DNA of 64,000 nucleotides from contig NC_008577.1 of assembly GCF_000203935.1 (NCBI RefSeq), positions 1,550,001 to 1,614,000 of the forward strand, in the 5' to 3' direction. The DNA is from Shewanella sp. ANA-3. Lineage in GTDB: Bacteria; Pseudomonadota; Gammaproteobacteria; Enterobacterales; Shewanellaceae. Made by a program: the position numbers and the translations under genes. Positions 28,952 through 37,768 of this stretch are shown here, piece by piece (the stretch's first letter is position 1; each line of letters begins with the position of its first letter). The notes below the pieces were generated by a model, which saw only the letters and a list, made by a program, of their open reading frames with translations, was not told the DNA's origin and did not search any database.

Positions 28952-29942
28952 TGAAACTGTTTTTGATTTTTTTGAATTATTGCTGCATGAAGAAGACTGC
29001 AAAGCTGTGGATTCCCCGAGTGCGCCTCAACATGAGGTTGTGGCACCACTGGTTGGCAAAAAAAATGAAGCACAATTACTCGATGACGCCATTTTAGCCG
29101 AGCACAGTCAGGCTAAAGTGCACGCGAGTGTGACCATTGCTGCTGAAGTGCAGCCGCAGAAGGCAAAGTCTGTCAGTAATATGCCTCATCTTGATGAGCC
29201 AGCGCCGTTAGTTAATAAGCAGGCTTTGGAGAAACTCCTCGCGCCGGTATTAAAAACGGTGGTGATTGAGGATAAGCCTGCGGAAGTGTTGAGCGAAGTC
29301 GCGCCCGAGATGGATAAGGTGCCTGAGGAGATCCAAGAGAGTATCTCTTCGCTACCCGAATGCGACGCTAGCGTCACCATTGAGCAGCCATCCACTGTCG
29401 TAGATGACGAGATAATCATTGAGACAACACCCGAGACTCAGGTGGGGTTTGCCCCTCCAAGTATCACAAAAGACCTGCAAGAAGTACTCGATGATGAGTT
29501 TCAAGTACTATTCTTTAAAGTGGCAGGGTTAACCTTAGCTGTGCCTTTAGTGAGTCTGGGTGGGATCGTTAAGGTTGAGCGGATTAATCATATTATCGGT
29601 CGCCCTTCTTGGTTTTTAGGGGTGCAAACCCATAGGGAAGAGCAGTTAAATCTGGTTGATACCTGTGCATGGGTGATGCCAGAAAAATACACGGATAAAC
29701 TGGCGCAATCGGTAAATTATCAATATCTTGTATTATTAGAAGGCAGTAATTGGGGATTAGCTTGTGAGTCTCTCGTTAATGCAGTAAAAATTAATAAATC
29801 GCAAGTAAACTGGCGCAGCAAAGCCGGGAAACGTCCTTGGTTAGCTGGTGTAGTGAAAGAACAAATGTGTGGCATTTTGCACGTACAAGCCTTAGTTGAA
29901 ATGCTTGATGCGGGTTTAGGCTGTCAGGACTCCATTGGTTGA
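28935..29942 (+). CDS. parP: ParP, CheW-like array positioning protein
   Basis: ParP joins ParC to the chemotaxis array through a C-terminal CheW-like (AIF) domain that binds CheA and receptors in Vibrio. Here the N-terminal ~190 residues are low-complexity and acidic with Pro and Glu. The C-terminal ~145 residues form the CheW-like domain (FQVLFFKVAGLTLAVPLVSL onward). ATG 28935 is preceded by GGGGAG; an in-frame TTG at 28929 is less likely. Confidence 0.9.
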   Translation: MSKSVDETVFDFFELLLHEEDCKAVDSPSAPQHEVVAPLVGKKNEAQLLDDAILAEHSQAKVHASVTIAAEVQPQKAKSVSNMPHLDEPAPLVNKQALEKLLAPVLKTVVIEDKPAEVLSEVAPEMDKVPEEIQESISSLPECDASVTIEQPSTVVDDEIIIETTPETQVGFAPPSITKDLQEVLDDEFQVLFFKVAGLTLAVPLVSLGGIVKVERINHIIGRPSWFLGVQTHREEQLNLVDTCAWVMPEKYTDKLAQSVNYQYLVLLEGSNWGLACESLVNAVKINKSQVNWRSKAGKRPWLAGVVKEQMCGILHVQALVEMLDAGLGCQDSIG

Positions 29943-29949
29943 GGTAAAC

Positions 29950-30444
29950 ATGAAAGATACAAGAAATGTCGCGGCCGTGGCTGCAAGTAAAGATGATGCA
30001 GTATTGCAATGGGTTACCTTTAAGTTAGACAACGAAACTTATGGTATCAATGTGATGCAGGTGCAAGAGGTGTTGCGTTACACCGAGATTGCCCCTGTGC
30101 CTGGCGCACCCCATTACGTATTAGGGATCATTAACCTGCGCGGCAATGTGGTGACCGTTATCGATACTCGCTCACGTTTTGGCCTGCAATCGGCGGAAGT
30201 GGATGATTCGACTCGTATCGTGATTATCGAAGCTGAAAAACAAGTTATCGGTATTTTGGTGGATAGTGTGGCCGAAGTGGTTTATTTGCGCCGTTCTGAA
30301 ATTGATAATGCCCCGAATGTCGGCACTGAAGAAAGCGCCAAGTTTATCCAAGGCGTGAGCAATCGCGATAACGAGCTACTGATCCTTGTTGACTTAGACA
30401 AGTTATTATCCGATGAAGAATGGGCTGAGTTAAATCAGCTCTAA
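29950..30444 (+). CDS. cheW: CheW chemotaxis coupling protein
   Basis: CheW couples receptors to CheA in the signalling array. The product is a single CheW domain with the usual motifs: WVTFKLDNETYGINVMQVQEV, PVPGAPHYVLGIINLRGNVV and NELLILVDLDKLL. ATG 29950 has GAGG five bases upstream; a TTG at 29935 overlaps the parP end and is less likely. A strong palindromic terminator follows the gene. Confidence 0.95.
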   Translation: MKDTRNVAAVAASKDDAVLQWVTFKLDNETYGINVMQVQEVLRYTEIAPVPGAPHYVLGIINLRGNVVTVIDTRSRFGLQSAEVDDSTRIVIIEAEKQVIGILVDSVAEVVYLRRSEIDNAPNVGTEESAKFIQGVSNRDNELLILVDLDKLLSDEEWAELNQL

Positions 30445-30457
30445 GCTTCCATGATGA

Positions 30458-30483
30458 GACGACAGATTAGCTAATCTGTCGTC
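30458..30483 (+). terminator. Palindromic terminator after cheW
   Basis: A perfect 26-bp palindrome (arms GACGACAGATTAG and CTAATCTGTCGTC) starts 14 bp after the cheW stop and is followed by CTTGCTTTTC. The stem is very strong but the T-run is imperfect. It probably ends the long flhA-che transcript. Confidence 0.75.
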
Positions 30484-30598
30484 CTTGCTTTTCACTATAC
30501 AAACGGTTCATTTTGCCATTGTTTAATCATTTTGATTGCCGTTTGGTGAGCCTATTGTATTGTTGATTTCAGTTTATTGTGATGCGTAAGGATGATTA

Positions 30599-30997
30599 AT
30601 GGGCGATGAATTTTTAATCGCAGCCTTAGTTTATGTGATTGCGTGTTTAGGGTTAGTCCTTTATCTCCAAAAACAATTGAGTAAGTTGCGCAGTAAAGTT
30701 GAAGCGTTAACCGTGCTGGTCAAAGAAGGCGATCGCCAACGTGAGTCCTTTAAACGGGAGTTGCAGGAGCTTCGCAGTGGCACTATCGGCATGGGGCGAC
30801 GTGTTATCGAGCTTGAGAAGCGCTTACATCAACAATCCGAGCGTATCGAAGAGTCGACGCAGCAGGATCCTCAAGCCAAACTCTATACCCGAGCGATGAA
30901 AATGGTCGCGTTAGGCGCGGGGGTGGACGAACTGATTAAAGAGTGTGAGTTACCTAAAGCTGAGGCTGAGCTGTTAATTCGCCTTCATCGAAAATAG
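30599..30997 (+). CDS. fipA: FipA, DUF2802 membrane protein for polar flagellum assembly
   Basis: FipA is a DUF2802 protein that works with FlhF and polar landmarks to place the flagellum in Shewanella, Vibrio and Pseudomonas. The 132-residue product has an N-terminal transmembrane helix (about 5-22) and a coiled-coil region. The C-terminal DUF2802 helical domain contains YTRAMKMVALGAGVDELIKECELPKAEAELLIRLHRK. The position after cheW matches the Vibrio order. A GTAAGGATG ribosome site lies upstream, and the gene is separated from cheW by a terminator. Confidence 0.88.
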   Translation: MGDEFLIAALVYVIACLGLVLYLQKQLSKLRSKVEALTVLVKEGDRQRESFKRELQELRSGTIGMGRRVIELEKRLHQQSERIEESTQQDPQAKLYTRAMKMVALGAGVDELIKECELPKAEAELLIRLHRK

Positions 30998-31024
30998 GCA
31001 GACAAAGTCGCATCGTCCTTATTT

Positions 31025-31336
31025 TTAAGCTTTCTCTACAATTTTCTTGTGCATGTTATTCCACTGCTCAGGAAATTTGCCATCCAGCATGTACACAAAT
31101 GCAATCAGTTCTGCGATCAGCAGATAAAGTTCTTTCGGAATTTCCTCGCCTAATTCGAGTAATCTTAAAAAATTGCTCAGGTGAGGATCTTGATGAATGA
31201 AAACACCTGACGCTTTGGCAAGCGCAATAATCTCATCCGCAACTAATCCTTCCCCGGACGCCACAACTTTAGGGGCATTTTTCCCATCGTAACTTAAGGC
31301 GACGGCTTGCTGGGTTTTGGGTTCTTCATTCATCAT
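31025..31336 (-). CDS. FlhB C-terminal-domain homologue (FhlB/YlqH type)
   Basis: This 103-residue protein resembles only the cytoplasmic switch domain of FlhB (AVALSYDGKNAPKVVASG, then ALAKASGVFIHQDPHLSNFL) without membrane helices. It lacks the NP(T/E)H cleavage motif, so it looks like the C-terminal half of FlhB standing alone. Such proteins are encoded beside a FliK-like gene in several bacteria (ylqG-ylqH in Bacillus). Either of two adjacent ATG codons could start it. It is 12 bp downstream of the FliK-like gene on the same strand. Confidence 0.88.
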   Translation of the reverse strand: MMNEEPKTQQAVALSYDGKNAPKVVASGEGLVADEIIALAKASGVFIHQDPHLSNFLRLLELGEEIPKELYLLIAELIAFVYMLDGKFPEQWNNMHKKIVEKA

Positions 31337-31348
31337 TCGTTCTCGATT

Positions 31349-33400
31349 TTAAGCACGTATTTTCACTAAAAAATGATCGCCCGGGAGCAGTGTCGCCGGC
31401 ACTTGGGCTATTTGCGTTGAAAGCTCACCTGGCGTAAAGCCTAGCTGGGATAATTTTTGACCTAGAGGTGCTAGAAAATTATCGACACGATTAAGCAGTT
31501 GTTGGCTATTACCTTTAAATTGAATATCTAACACTTGCTGATGGAAGCGTGCCGAAATCAGCAGCGGCCCCTGTGCAAGATTAAACTTCAATTGCAGATG
31601 CCAACCTTTGTGCTTTTGTTGTTCGTCATCATTGGCATCTCGTTCAAATTTTCCTTCGAGCTGTTCATGCCGTTGATTGATCCCATAGGGCAGGGCAAAA
31701 AACCATACCAGATTGCCGTTGTTTTCGCCGCTTGCCTGCTGATAAAGGTGTAAGCTCGAGGCCAGTTGGCCCATGCTTTCAAGCCCTCCGGCTTTACTCA
31801 ATTGTCCAAGCTGATTGGTCGATAAACCCGTTTTAGCCTGTAATTGCTCTAGGTAATCTGCCAACTTCTGGCTGACGGTATTATTGGCGTTATTAGCCCT
31901 AAACCCCAGTAGCAATTGAAATAATGAGGTGATCGCGCTGGCGTTCATAAATATCGCGGCTTGATTAAGTTGTGGCGTCGCAAGATTTAAGGCTGAAAGC
32001 CCAAACATAGTGTCTTTTAACTCCCCAGGATCGCTTAACTGACCTAATGTTGGTGGGCCCAAATGCGGTAAGTGTTTTAAAAGCTCGGCCGCAAGATTGG
32101 CTCCCCCTCGCGTTAGCATTTGTTCTAACGGTAGTGCGCCAGCCTTGGTAAAGGCCTTTTGTAGCACTTCATTGACACTGATTTGTGCCTCGGTGGACTT
32201 ATTTGTTTTTTCGCCTAATTGAGCCTCCATTGCCTGTGGTTTGAGACTCAGCGGCAACTCGTTACCGACTAAGCCAGTTTTAGTGGAACTTGTAGGGGGG
32301 AGATCCTGTTGAGCCTTGGCTGCTAAAAGCGAATTTCGATTGCTATCGAGATTGCTCGCCCCCGATGCCATAGTTTTAGCCTCTAAAGGTTTAAATTCTA
32401 GTGGCTTAGATTCAAAAGGCTTTGATTCAAAGGCCTTGGATTCTAACGTCTTAGCATCCAGCACTTGTGCTTTTTGCTGATTTTGGGAAGTTTCTTGCGA
32501 TTGCGCCGCAGTATTTAACGTTTGACTTACAACAGTCAGCTTAGGTTCAGTATTGGCTTGTAGACTGGTTTGAGGATTCGCGGCCGATACATTGACTTTG
32601 ATGCTTGGCATATCTGTTGCGGAAGAAGGAGCTAGCATATTGGCAGCTTTACTCTCAGAAGAAACAAGTACTTGATTGCTATGCTTCGCTGCATTTGATG
32701 GCTCGGCCTGTGGCGCAATTCCTTCAAGTTTACGTAAAAATGCAGCAATTATCTGAGCAGGCTCAGTTTTAGTAATGACCACATTAGCTGCTTGTTTATC
32801 AATTATGGGAAGTTGAGTTTCATTTATTGGCGCGCCAATGTGGATTTCGAGTTTGCTCAGTATGGGGGTCAGGACTAAAATAGGCCTTCCTTGAGCAAGA
32901 CTAATCTTGGCTTGATATTCTCCTGTGCTGAGTCGAGTGCCTGGATCCTGTGGTACCACAGTTCCGTTCGCAAATTGAAATTCTTTTGTTGTAACAGTGA
33001 CATTGGGCAGCGGATATCCCTGTGGCCGTGCCGCTAGGGTATAGAGCTTATCCAAGGAAATGCCATTTTGCTGCGCAAGTTGGGCAATGGCATCGGGTAA
33101 TTTCAGTGTCAGTACCGCCCCTAAGGTGACTAGTTGTGCATTGGATGGGGTGGCAGTTTGGCTGGACTCTGTGGGGATTGGATTCACTAAAAAGCTACTT
33201 GCCACAATCAAGGCTTGCCGTTGCTGTGCATTAACAAGCTTTAAATTATATTCTGTACCGTTTAGAATAATACTGTCGCCTTCGGGAGAAACCTGTACCT
33301 CAGCAGGAATTGGCCGCGGAGTCGCGCTGGTGGCATCGTTTGATGTCCCTGAAGTGATTAATTGCGCATTGGCGGTGTTAATAAGTGGAATCGACTCCAT
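31349..33400 (-). CDS. Second FliK-like (hook-length-control-like) protein
   Basis: The 683-residue protein is Gln/Ala/Ser/Leu-rich and ends in a FliK-like C-terminal domain (GWHLQLKFNLAQGPLLISARFHQQVLDIQFKG). The middle part is low-complexity and includes five degenerate pentapeptides of the form ESKPF (32375-32446). It differs from the main FliK at 10513-12252 and is paired with a FlhB C-terminal-like gene. The function is not established. It could act in export switching or belong to another secreted process. Family assignment is moderate. Confidence 0.8.
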   Translation of the reverse strand: MESIPLINTANAQLITSGTSNDATSATPRPIPAEVQVSPEGDSIILNGTEYNLKLVNAQQRQALIVASSFLVNPIPTESSQTATPSNAQLVTLGAVLTLKLPDAIAQLAQQNGISLDKLYTLAARPQGYPLPNVTVTTKEFQFANGTVVPQDPGTRLSTGEYQAKISLAQGRPILVLTPILSKLEIHIGAPINETQLPIIDKQAANVVITKTEPAQIIAAFLRKLEGIAPQAEPSNAAKHSNQVLVSSESKAANMLAPSSATDMPSIKVNVSAANPQTSLQANTEPKLTVVSQTLNTAAQSQETSQNQQKAQVLDAKTLESKAFESKPFESKPLEFKPLEAKTMASGASNLDSNRNSLLAAKAQQDLPPTSSTKTGLVGNELPLSLKPQAMEAQLGEKTNKSTEAQISVNEVLQKAFTKAGALPLEQMLTRGGANLAAELLKHLPHLGPPTLGQLSDPGELKDTMFGLSALNLATPQLNQAAIFMNASAITSLFQLLLGFRANNANNTVSQKLADYLEQLQAKTGLSTNQLGQLSKAGGLESMGQLASSLHLYQQASGENNGNLVWFFALPYGINQRHEQLEGKFERDANDDEQQKHKGWHLQLKFNLAQGPLLISARFHQQVLDIQFKGNSQQLLNRVDNFLAPLGQKLSQLGFTPGELSTQIAQVPATLLPGDHFLVKIRA
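32375..32446 (-). repeat. Degenerate 15-bp repeats coding pentapeptides in the FliK-like gene
   Basis: The 24-residue stretch reads as LESKAF, ESKPF, ESKPL, EFKPL and EAK, so about five copies of a 15-bp unit are present. Such repeats can expand or contract by slippage while the reading frame stays intact. Confidence 0.7.
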
Positions 33401-33452
33401 GTGAGGCCCTTGTTGGTGTATCTAACGGCACGCTATTTTGAAAAATTAACAA

Positions 33453-33480
33453 TTGACCAAAATGTTTTGCCAAGTATGCT
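33453..33480 (+). promoter_or_regulatory. Possible sigma-70 promoter upstream of mlaA
   Basis: TTGACC (33453-33458) and TATGCT (33475-33480) are separated by 16 bp. They match five of six and four of six consensus positions. The site is about 140 bp upstream of the mlaA start in the divergent gap with the FliK-like gene. Confidence 0.35.
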
Positions 33481-33621
33481 TATGCGCTTTGTAAAAACAA
33501 CGACAGTTTCTCTGTCATACTAGAGTATGCCACTCAGGTGAATGATCTTTTATCGTCACTTGTCCTTGGTCACTTTAGCAAAACTCGATATCTAAGCAGT
33601 ACATTTATTTAAGAGAGCAAT

Positions 33622-34407
33622 ATGAAGTTGAAATGGCTAGGGGTACTTTTAGGATTTGCATTACTGCCTAAGGTGTATGGGGCAGAGGCGACTGTACCTG
33701 AGACTACTCCAAAGGATACGGCTTCAACGGTTAAGATTACTTACGATGATCCGCGTGATCCCTTTGAGGGATTTAACCGTGCAATGTGGGATTTCAACTA
33801 TCTGTATTTGGATCGGTATATTTATCGTCCTGTCGCACATGGATATAACGATTATCTGCCATTGCCCGCCAAAACGGGGATAAACAACTTCGTACAGAAT
33901 TTGGAAGAACCGAGTAGCCTAGTTAACAATGCCTTACAGGGTAAATGGGGTTGGGCGGCAAATGCTGGCGGCCGTTTTACGGTGAACACCACAATCGGGT
34001 TACTCGGGGTATTCGATGTGGCCGATATGATGGGGATGCCACGCAAGCAAGATGAATTTAACGAAGTGTTAGGCTACTACGGCGTGCCAAACGGACCGTA
34101 TTTTATGGCTCCTTTTGCCGGCCCCTATGTAGTGCGAGAACTCGCGTCGGATTGGGTTGATGGTCTATACTTTCCACTATCTGAGCTAACAGTGTGGCAA
34201 TCCATTGTTAAATGGGGACTTAAGAGTCTTCATGCGAGAGCATCGGCGATTGACCAAGAAAGGCTTGTTGATAATGCGCTCGATCCCTATACCTTTGTGA
34301 AAGATGCGTACTTACAACACATGGACTATAAAGTCTATGATGGCAATGTTCCTCAAAAACAAGAAGATGATGAGTTGCTCGATCAGTACATGCAGGAACT
34401 TGAGTAA
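33622..34407 (+). CDS. mlaA: MlaA (VacJ) outer-membrane lipid asymmetry protein
   Basis: MlaA sits in the outer membrane and removes misplaced phospholipids, passing them to MlaC. The conserved features are DPFEGFNRAMWDFN, YRPVAHGYNDYLP, NNFVQNLEEPSSLVNNALQ and GYYGVPNGPYFMAPFAGPYVVRE. The N-terminus is a signal peptide ending near VYGAEA and contains no cysteine, so the usual VacJ lipobox is missing. The 261-residue length is normal. An AAGAGAG ribosome site precedes the ATG. Confidence 0.93.
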   Translation: MKLKWLGVLLGFALLPKVYGAEATVPETTPKDTASTVKITYDDPRDPFEGFNRAMWDFNYLYLDRYIYRPVAHGYNDYLPLPAKTGINNFVQNLEEPSSLVNNALQGKWGWAANAGGRFTVNTTIGLLGVFDVADMMGMPRKQDEFNEVLGYYGVPNGPYFMAPFAGPYVVRELASDWVDGLYFPLSELTVWQSIVKWGLKSLHARASAIDQERLVDNALDPYTFVKDAYLQHMDYKVYDGNVPQKQEDDELLDQYMQELE

Positions 34408-34529
34408 GCTTATGCGCTGTACTTGGCTGTAAATCCTTTTTTGCAGCCAAGCCCTTGCCGTATTGAATGATTCTTCCGATGTCATGATTGAGTTATTGCT
34501 ATCGCAATGAATGTTATTCGGGAATCTTT

Positions 34530-35633
34530 ATGGCGTTAAATGATGTTTCTATTCTTTGGGTCGAAGACGACCCGGTCTTTAGGCAAATCGTCGCCACTTT
34601 TCTGATTGGGCGCGGTGCCAAAGTAGTGCAGGCCTGCGATGGTGAGCAGGGACTGTATATTTTTAAGCAACAACGTTTCGATATTATTCTTGCCGATCTC
34701 AGCATGCCTAAACTCGGTGGACTCGATATGCTCAAGGAAATGAGTAAATTAGAGCCGCTGGTGCCTTCAATTGTGGTCTCTGGTAATAACGTAATGGCGG
34801 ATGTCGTTGAAGCCCTGCGTGTTGGTGCCTGTGATTATCTCGTTAAACCCGTCCCCGATTTATTTATCATCGAACAAGCCATAAAACAGGGGTTGCAACG
34901 ACACCATTCCGATGATGTGACTCAAGCAGAGTTTGATGCTTTATCTAATCAAGAACTCAAGGATAACTTGGTTCTGTTAGAACAAAGTGTTGAGGCGGCT
35001 AAGCAAGTTCAGCAGCAGCTGTTTCCTGCCTCTAACATTAGCTATCCCACGGCCAAAGTGGATTACAGTCTGTTTAAGAGTAGCGATATAAGCAGTTACT
35101 TTATTGATTCCACTATGGTGGGCAGTGACTACCTCATTATGTACATGGCCCATCTCTATCCCGAAGACAATAGAGCGGCTTTTGCCTGTGTGTTGCTGCG
35201 CAGTTTTGTTAACCAAAAGCTCAAAAGTTATCGTAGCGGCCAAAGTAAGACCATTATCGAGCCCTTCAATATGTTGAGTTATTTGAACGAACGTTTAGTC
35301 AAATCTGGCCTCGATATTACAGTCGATATTATTTATGTCGCTATCGAATTAACACGCTATCGCGCCGCGATTGCGCAAGCAGGTAAGGGTCTTAGGTGCT
35401 ATTTGCGTAATGATGAAGGTTTGAGTCCATTAGCGCTTTCTGAGAGCTTGCAATTGGGGATGTTAGATTGGGGCAAGCCGAGCATTCAGTTTCGCACTAT
35501 ATTGCCGCAGGAGCAGCTTTGTATCGCAACCAGTGAGCCAGAACACAAGCAGCAACTTTTAGAAAACCAATTTAAAGGCCTTGTATATGATCCGCAGTTA
35601 CCCGCGGGTGGCTTTCTGCAATTAAGCCTATAA
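34530..35633 (+). CDS. RssB-like response regulator
   Basis: The protein has an N-terminal receiver domain with phosphoacceptor D56 (IILADLSMPKLGG) and conserved K in VKPVPD. A helical linker and a C-terminal PP2C-like region without obvious metal-binding aspartates follow. This is the layout of RssB, the adaptor that feeds RpoS to ClpXP. I start it at ATG 34530, which gives 367 residues; an upstream ATG at 34488 adds 14 residues unlike the family. It lies downstream of mlaA and ends at a bidirectional terminator. It could be another PP2C-type regulator. Confidence 0.75.
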   Translation: MALNDVSILWVEDDPVFRQIVATFLIGRGAKVVQACDGEQGLYIFKQQRFDIILADLSMPKLGGLDMLKEMSKLEPLVPSIVVSGNNVMADVVEALRVGACDYLVKPVPDLFIIEQAIKQGLQRHHSDDVTQAEFDALSNQELKDNLVLLEQSVEAAKQVQQQLFPASNISYPTAKVDYSLFKSSDISSYFIDSTMVGSDYLIMYMAHLYPEDNRAAFACVLLRSFVNQKLKSYRSGQSKTIIEPFNMLSYLNERLVKSGLDITVDIIYVAIELTRYRAAIAQAGKGLRCYLRNDEGLSPLALSESLQLGMLDWGKPSIQFRTILPQEQLCIATSEPEHKQQLLENQFKGLVYDPQLPAGGFLQLSL

Positions 35634-35772
35634 CTGTGGCCCAGTTCACTATGCCACTACAGTGACTTTGTGCGTACCTATGATAACGAATATGAAGGTT
35701 GGCGATATCGACTTTTAATCTAAAATGTTATCGGAAATTAGCTCGACGCTTATGTTAATTATCTAAGTTACA

Positions 35773-35806
35773 AATAAAAAACGCTGCCATGGCAGCGTTT
35801 TTTATT
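35773..35806. terminator. Bidirectional terminator between rssB-like and peptide transporter genes
   Basis: The segment is a perfect 34-bp palindrome centred on CCATGG, with arms AAAAAACGCTGCC and GGCAGCGTTTTTT. The A- and T-runs allow termination from both sides. It lies between the converging genes ending at 35633 and 35825. Confidence 0.95.
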
Positions 35807-35824
35807 GATTGAACCTAACGCAAA

Positions 35825-37294
35825 TTAACGTTTGATCGCTTCATGCTCACCGGTAACGGCGATTTCATCTTCTAACGCTTCAGCTTCGTTGTGATGCTTG
35901 CTTTCTGCACCATGCATCCAATCCACAAGTTTGTCGGCCATGAAGTATAAGACCACACCAGAAAGTGCTGCAGTAATCGCGATACCCGAGAAAATGGCCA
36001 TTGCATTGGCGAGTTGTTCTTCTTTTTCACCGCCGTGGCCGATGAATGAACCCACTACGCCACCAATCTTGTTAGCTGCAGCAACGAACAGGAACCAAGA
36101 ACCCATCATTAATGAAGCTATACGTAATGGGGCTAGCTTAGTCACCATAGATAAACCAATTGGTGATAAGCAAAGCTCACCCATGGTGTGGAAGAAATAA
36201 GCACCGACTAACCACCACATGCTCGATTTCGCTGAAGCATCGCCACCCATCTCAACAACGGCACCGATCATGAATAAGAAGCCAACGGCTAATAGCACTA
36301 AGCCTAAAGCAAACTTAACAGGCGAGTTTGGTTCATTCTTACCTAAGCGTACCCAAATCGAGGCTACAACAGGTGCAAAAATCACGATAAACATCGCGTT
36401 CAAGGATTGGAACCAAGTGGTAGGAACTTCCCAAGTACCGATCATACGGTCGGTAAAGTCATTCGTGAACAGGTTCATCAAGCCGCCAGCTTGTTCAAAC
36501 CCCGCCCAGAAGATGATGGTAAATAAGCCCATCACCATGATGACTTTAATACGGTCACGCTCAACTTTGGTGAGTGGCTCTTTGCGAACTTCGCCTTTTT
36601 CTGCCGCTTTTTGCTTTTCAAGCTTAGCAGCTGGGGTTCTACCGATATCACCAAGTAGCTTTTGCGCAAACACAAGTTGGATGATTAATGACAGGATCAT
36701 ACCAATACCGGCACAGATAAAGCCGGCTTGGAAGTTGCCATCATAAGCCGCCACCACAGAACCTACGATAATACCCGATAGGAAAGCACCGACGTTGATC
36801 CCCATATAGAAAATGGTGAATGCACCGTCACGGCGATGATCACCTTCTTCGTACAGATCGCCTACCATGGTAGAGATATTCGGCTTGAATAGGCCGTTAC
36901 CTAAGATCAAGGTTCCTAAGCCGACATAGAAAACTTCGGTTTCCATACCAGGTACCCAAGCGTGCGGCGTACCGAGAATAAATTGACCTGCGGCCATTAA
37001 AGTACCGCCAATCATAATCGCGCGGCGTTGGCCTAAAAAGGTGTCTGCTAACCAGCCACCGATAAGCGGCGTTAAGTAAACTAGGCCAGTGAATGTACCA
37101 TAGAGTGAAATCGCATCGGCTTGCGTCCAACCTAAACCGTGTCCCCCTTCACTCTGCACTTTGTCCACTAAATACAGCACCAAAATGGCGCGCATTGCGT
37201 AATAACTAAAACGTTCCCACAGTTCTGTTGTAAATAGAAGGAACAGGCCCTTGGGATGACCAAGCATCGTCCCTTGTGGTTTTGCTACGCTCAT
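35825..37294 (-). CDS. POT-family proton-dependent oligopeptide transporter
   Basis: This inner-membrane symporter takes up di- and tripeptides with protons. The ExxER motif in TM1 is present (TELWERFSYYAMRAILVLYL), as are the GGWLADTFLGQRR loop and NLFTNDF region. It is 489 residues long with about 12-14 transmembrane segments, like DtpA/DtpT. The C-terminus is cytoplasmic and acidic. An AAGGTGG ribosome site precedes the ATG. The neighbours do not suggest a special role. Confidence 0.93.
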   Translation of the reverse strand: MSVAKPQGTMLGHPKGLFLLFTTELWERFSYYAMRAILVLYLVDKVQSEGGHGLGWTQADAISLYGTFTGLVYLTPLIGGWLADTFLGQRRAIMIGGTLMAAGQFILGTPHAWVPGMETEVFYVGLGTLILGNGLFKPNISTMVGDLYEEGDHRRDGAFTIFYMGINVGAFLSGIIVGSVVAAYDGNFQAGFICAGIGMILSLIIQLVFAQKLLGDIGRTPAAKLEKQKAAEKGEVRKEPLTKVERDRIKVIMVMGLFTIIFWAGFEQAGGLMNLFTNDFTDRMIGTWEVPTTWFQSLNAMFIVIFAPVVASIWVRLGKNEPNSPVKFALGLVLLAVGFLFMIGAVVEMGGDASAKSSMWWLVGAYFFHTMGELCLSPIGLSMVTKLAPLRIASLMMGSWFLFVAAANKIGGVVGSFIGHGGEKEEQLANAMAIFSGIAITAALSGVVLYFMADKLVDWMHGAESKHHNEAEALEDEIAVTGEHEAIKR

Positions 37295-37768
37295 GAAGTT
37301 TCCACCTTAAGCTCGTGATTGCCTGTGGCGCCCCTGTAACAGGATGATGTCACCACAGAAAAATGGTTGTTGCTCTTCTCATTTATCCACTGTGAATTCG
37401 TTGGTTTACTGAAGCTTTAAAGCAAGAGTAACTTGTTGAATTACGGCGGCTTTGGTATGAGTTATTGTTACGTTCTTATAATAAAAGTAATATTTTATAG
37501 CATTAAATTGAACGATTTCGCTAAAATCCCACCTTATATACCCTTTAAAAGTGGCTAAAGTCAATTTTGGCTTGCTAACTGGTGAGATTATCTGCAACTT
37601 ACGGCAAAGGCCGATTAATGCTGATTTTACTAATATAAGTCGTTATTGTTCATATACCGAGCGGCAATCCTTTTGCGCCAAAAAACTGCTTCCATCCCTA
37701 TTCACAACTTTGCTATGATTGCGAGCCGTGAATGGACGTCACTTAACATAGGGTAGTGAGATTAGTAG
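37295..37768. other. Divergent intergenic region, peptide transporter / rfaH
   Basis: This 474-bp AT-rich gap holds the transcription starts of two divergent genes. Near the transporter side a nested hairpin is visible (CTGTGG 37323-37328 with CCACAG 37353-37358; CCTGT 37333-37337 with ACAGG 37339-37343). On the rfaH side there is an extended -10 element. I see no open frame with coding character. Confidence 0.6.
37711..37719 (+). promoter_or_regulatory. Extended -10 promoter element of rfaH
   Basis: TGCTATGAT matches the extended -10 consensus TGnTATAAT in all but one base. The -35 region is weak (TTCCAT, 18 bp upstream of the hexamer), which is common with extended -10 promoters. It lies 50 bp before the rfaH start. 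Confidence 0.5.

Noticed and set aside
34422..34451. Terminator after mlaA (CTTGGCTG with CAGCCAAG)
   Set aside because: The stem is good, but the T-run is in the loop and not after it, so I do not list it as an intrinsic terminator.
35898..36746. Two plus-strand frames of 100 and 175 codons inside the peptide transporter
   Set aside because: Both are antisense to a well-supported membrane transporter and have no homologous motifs.
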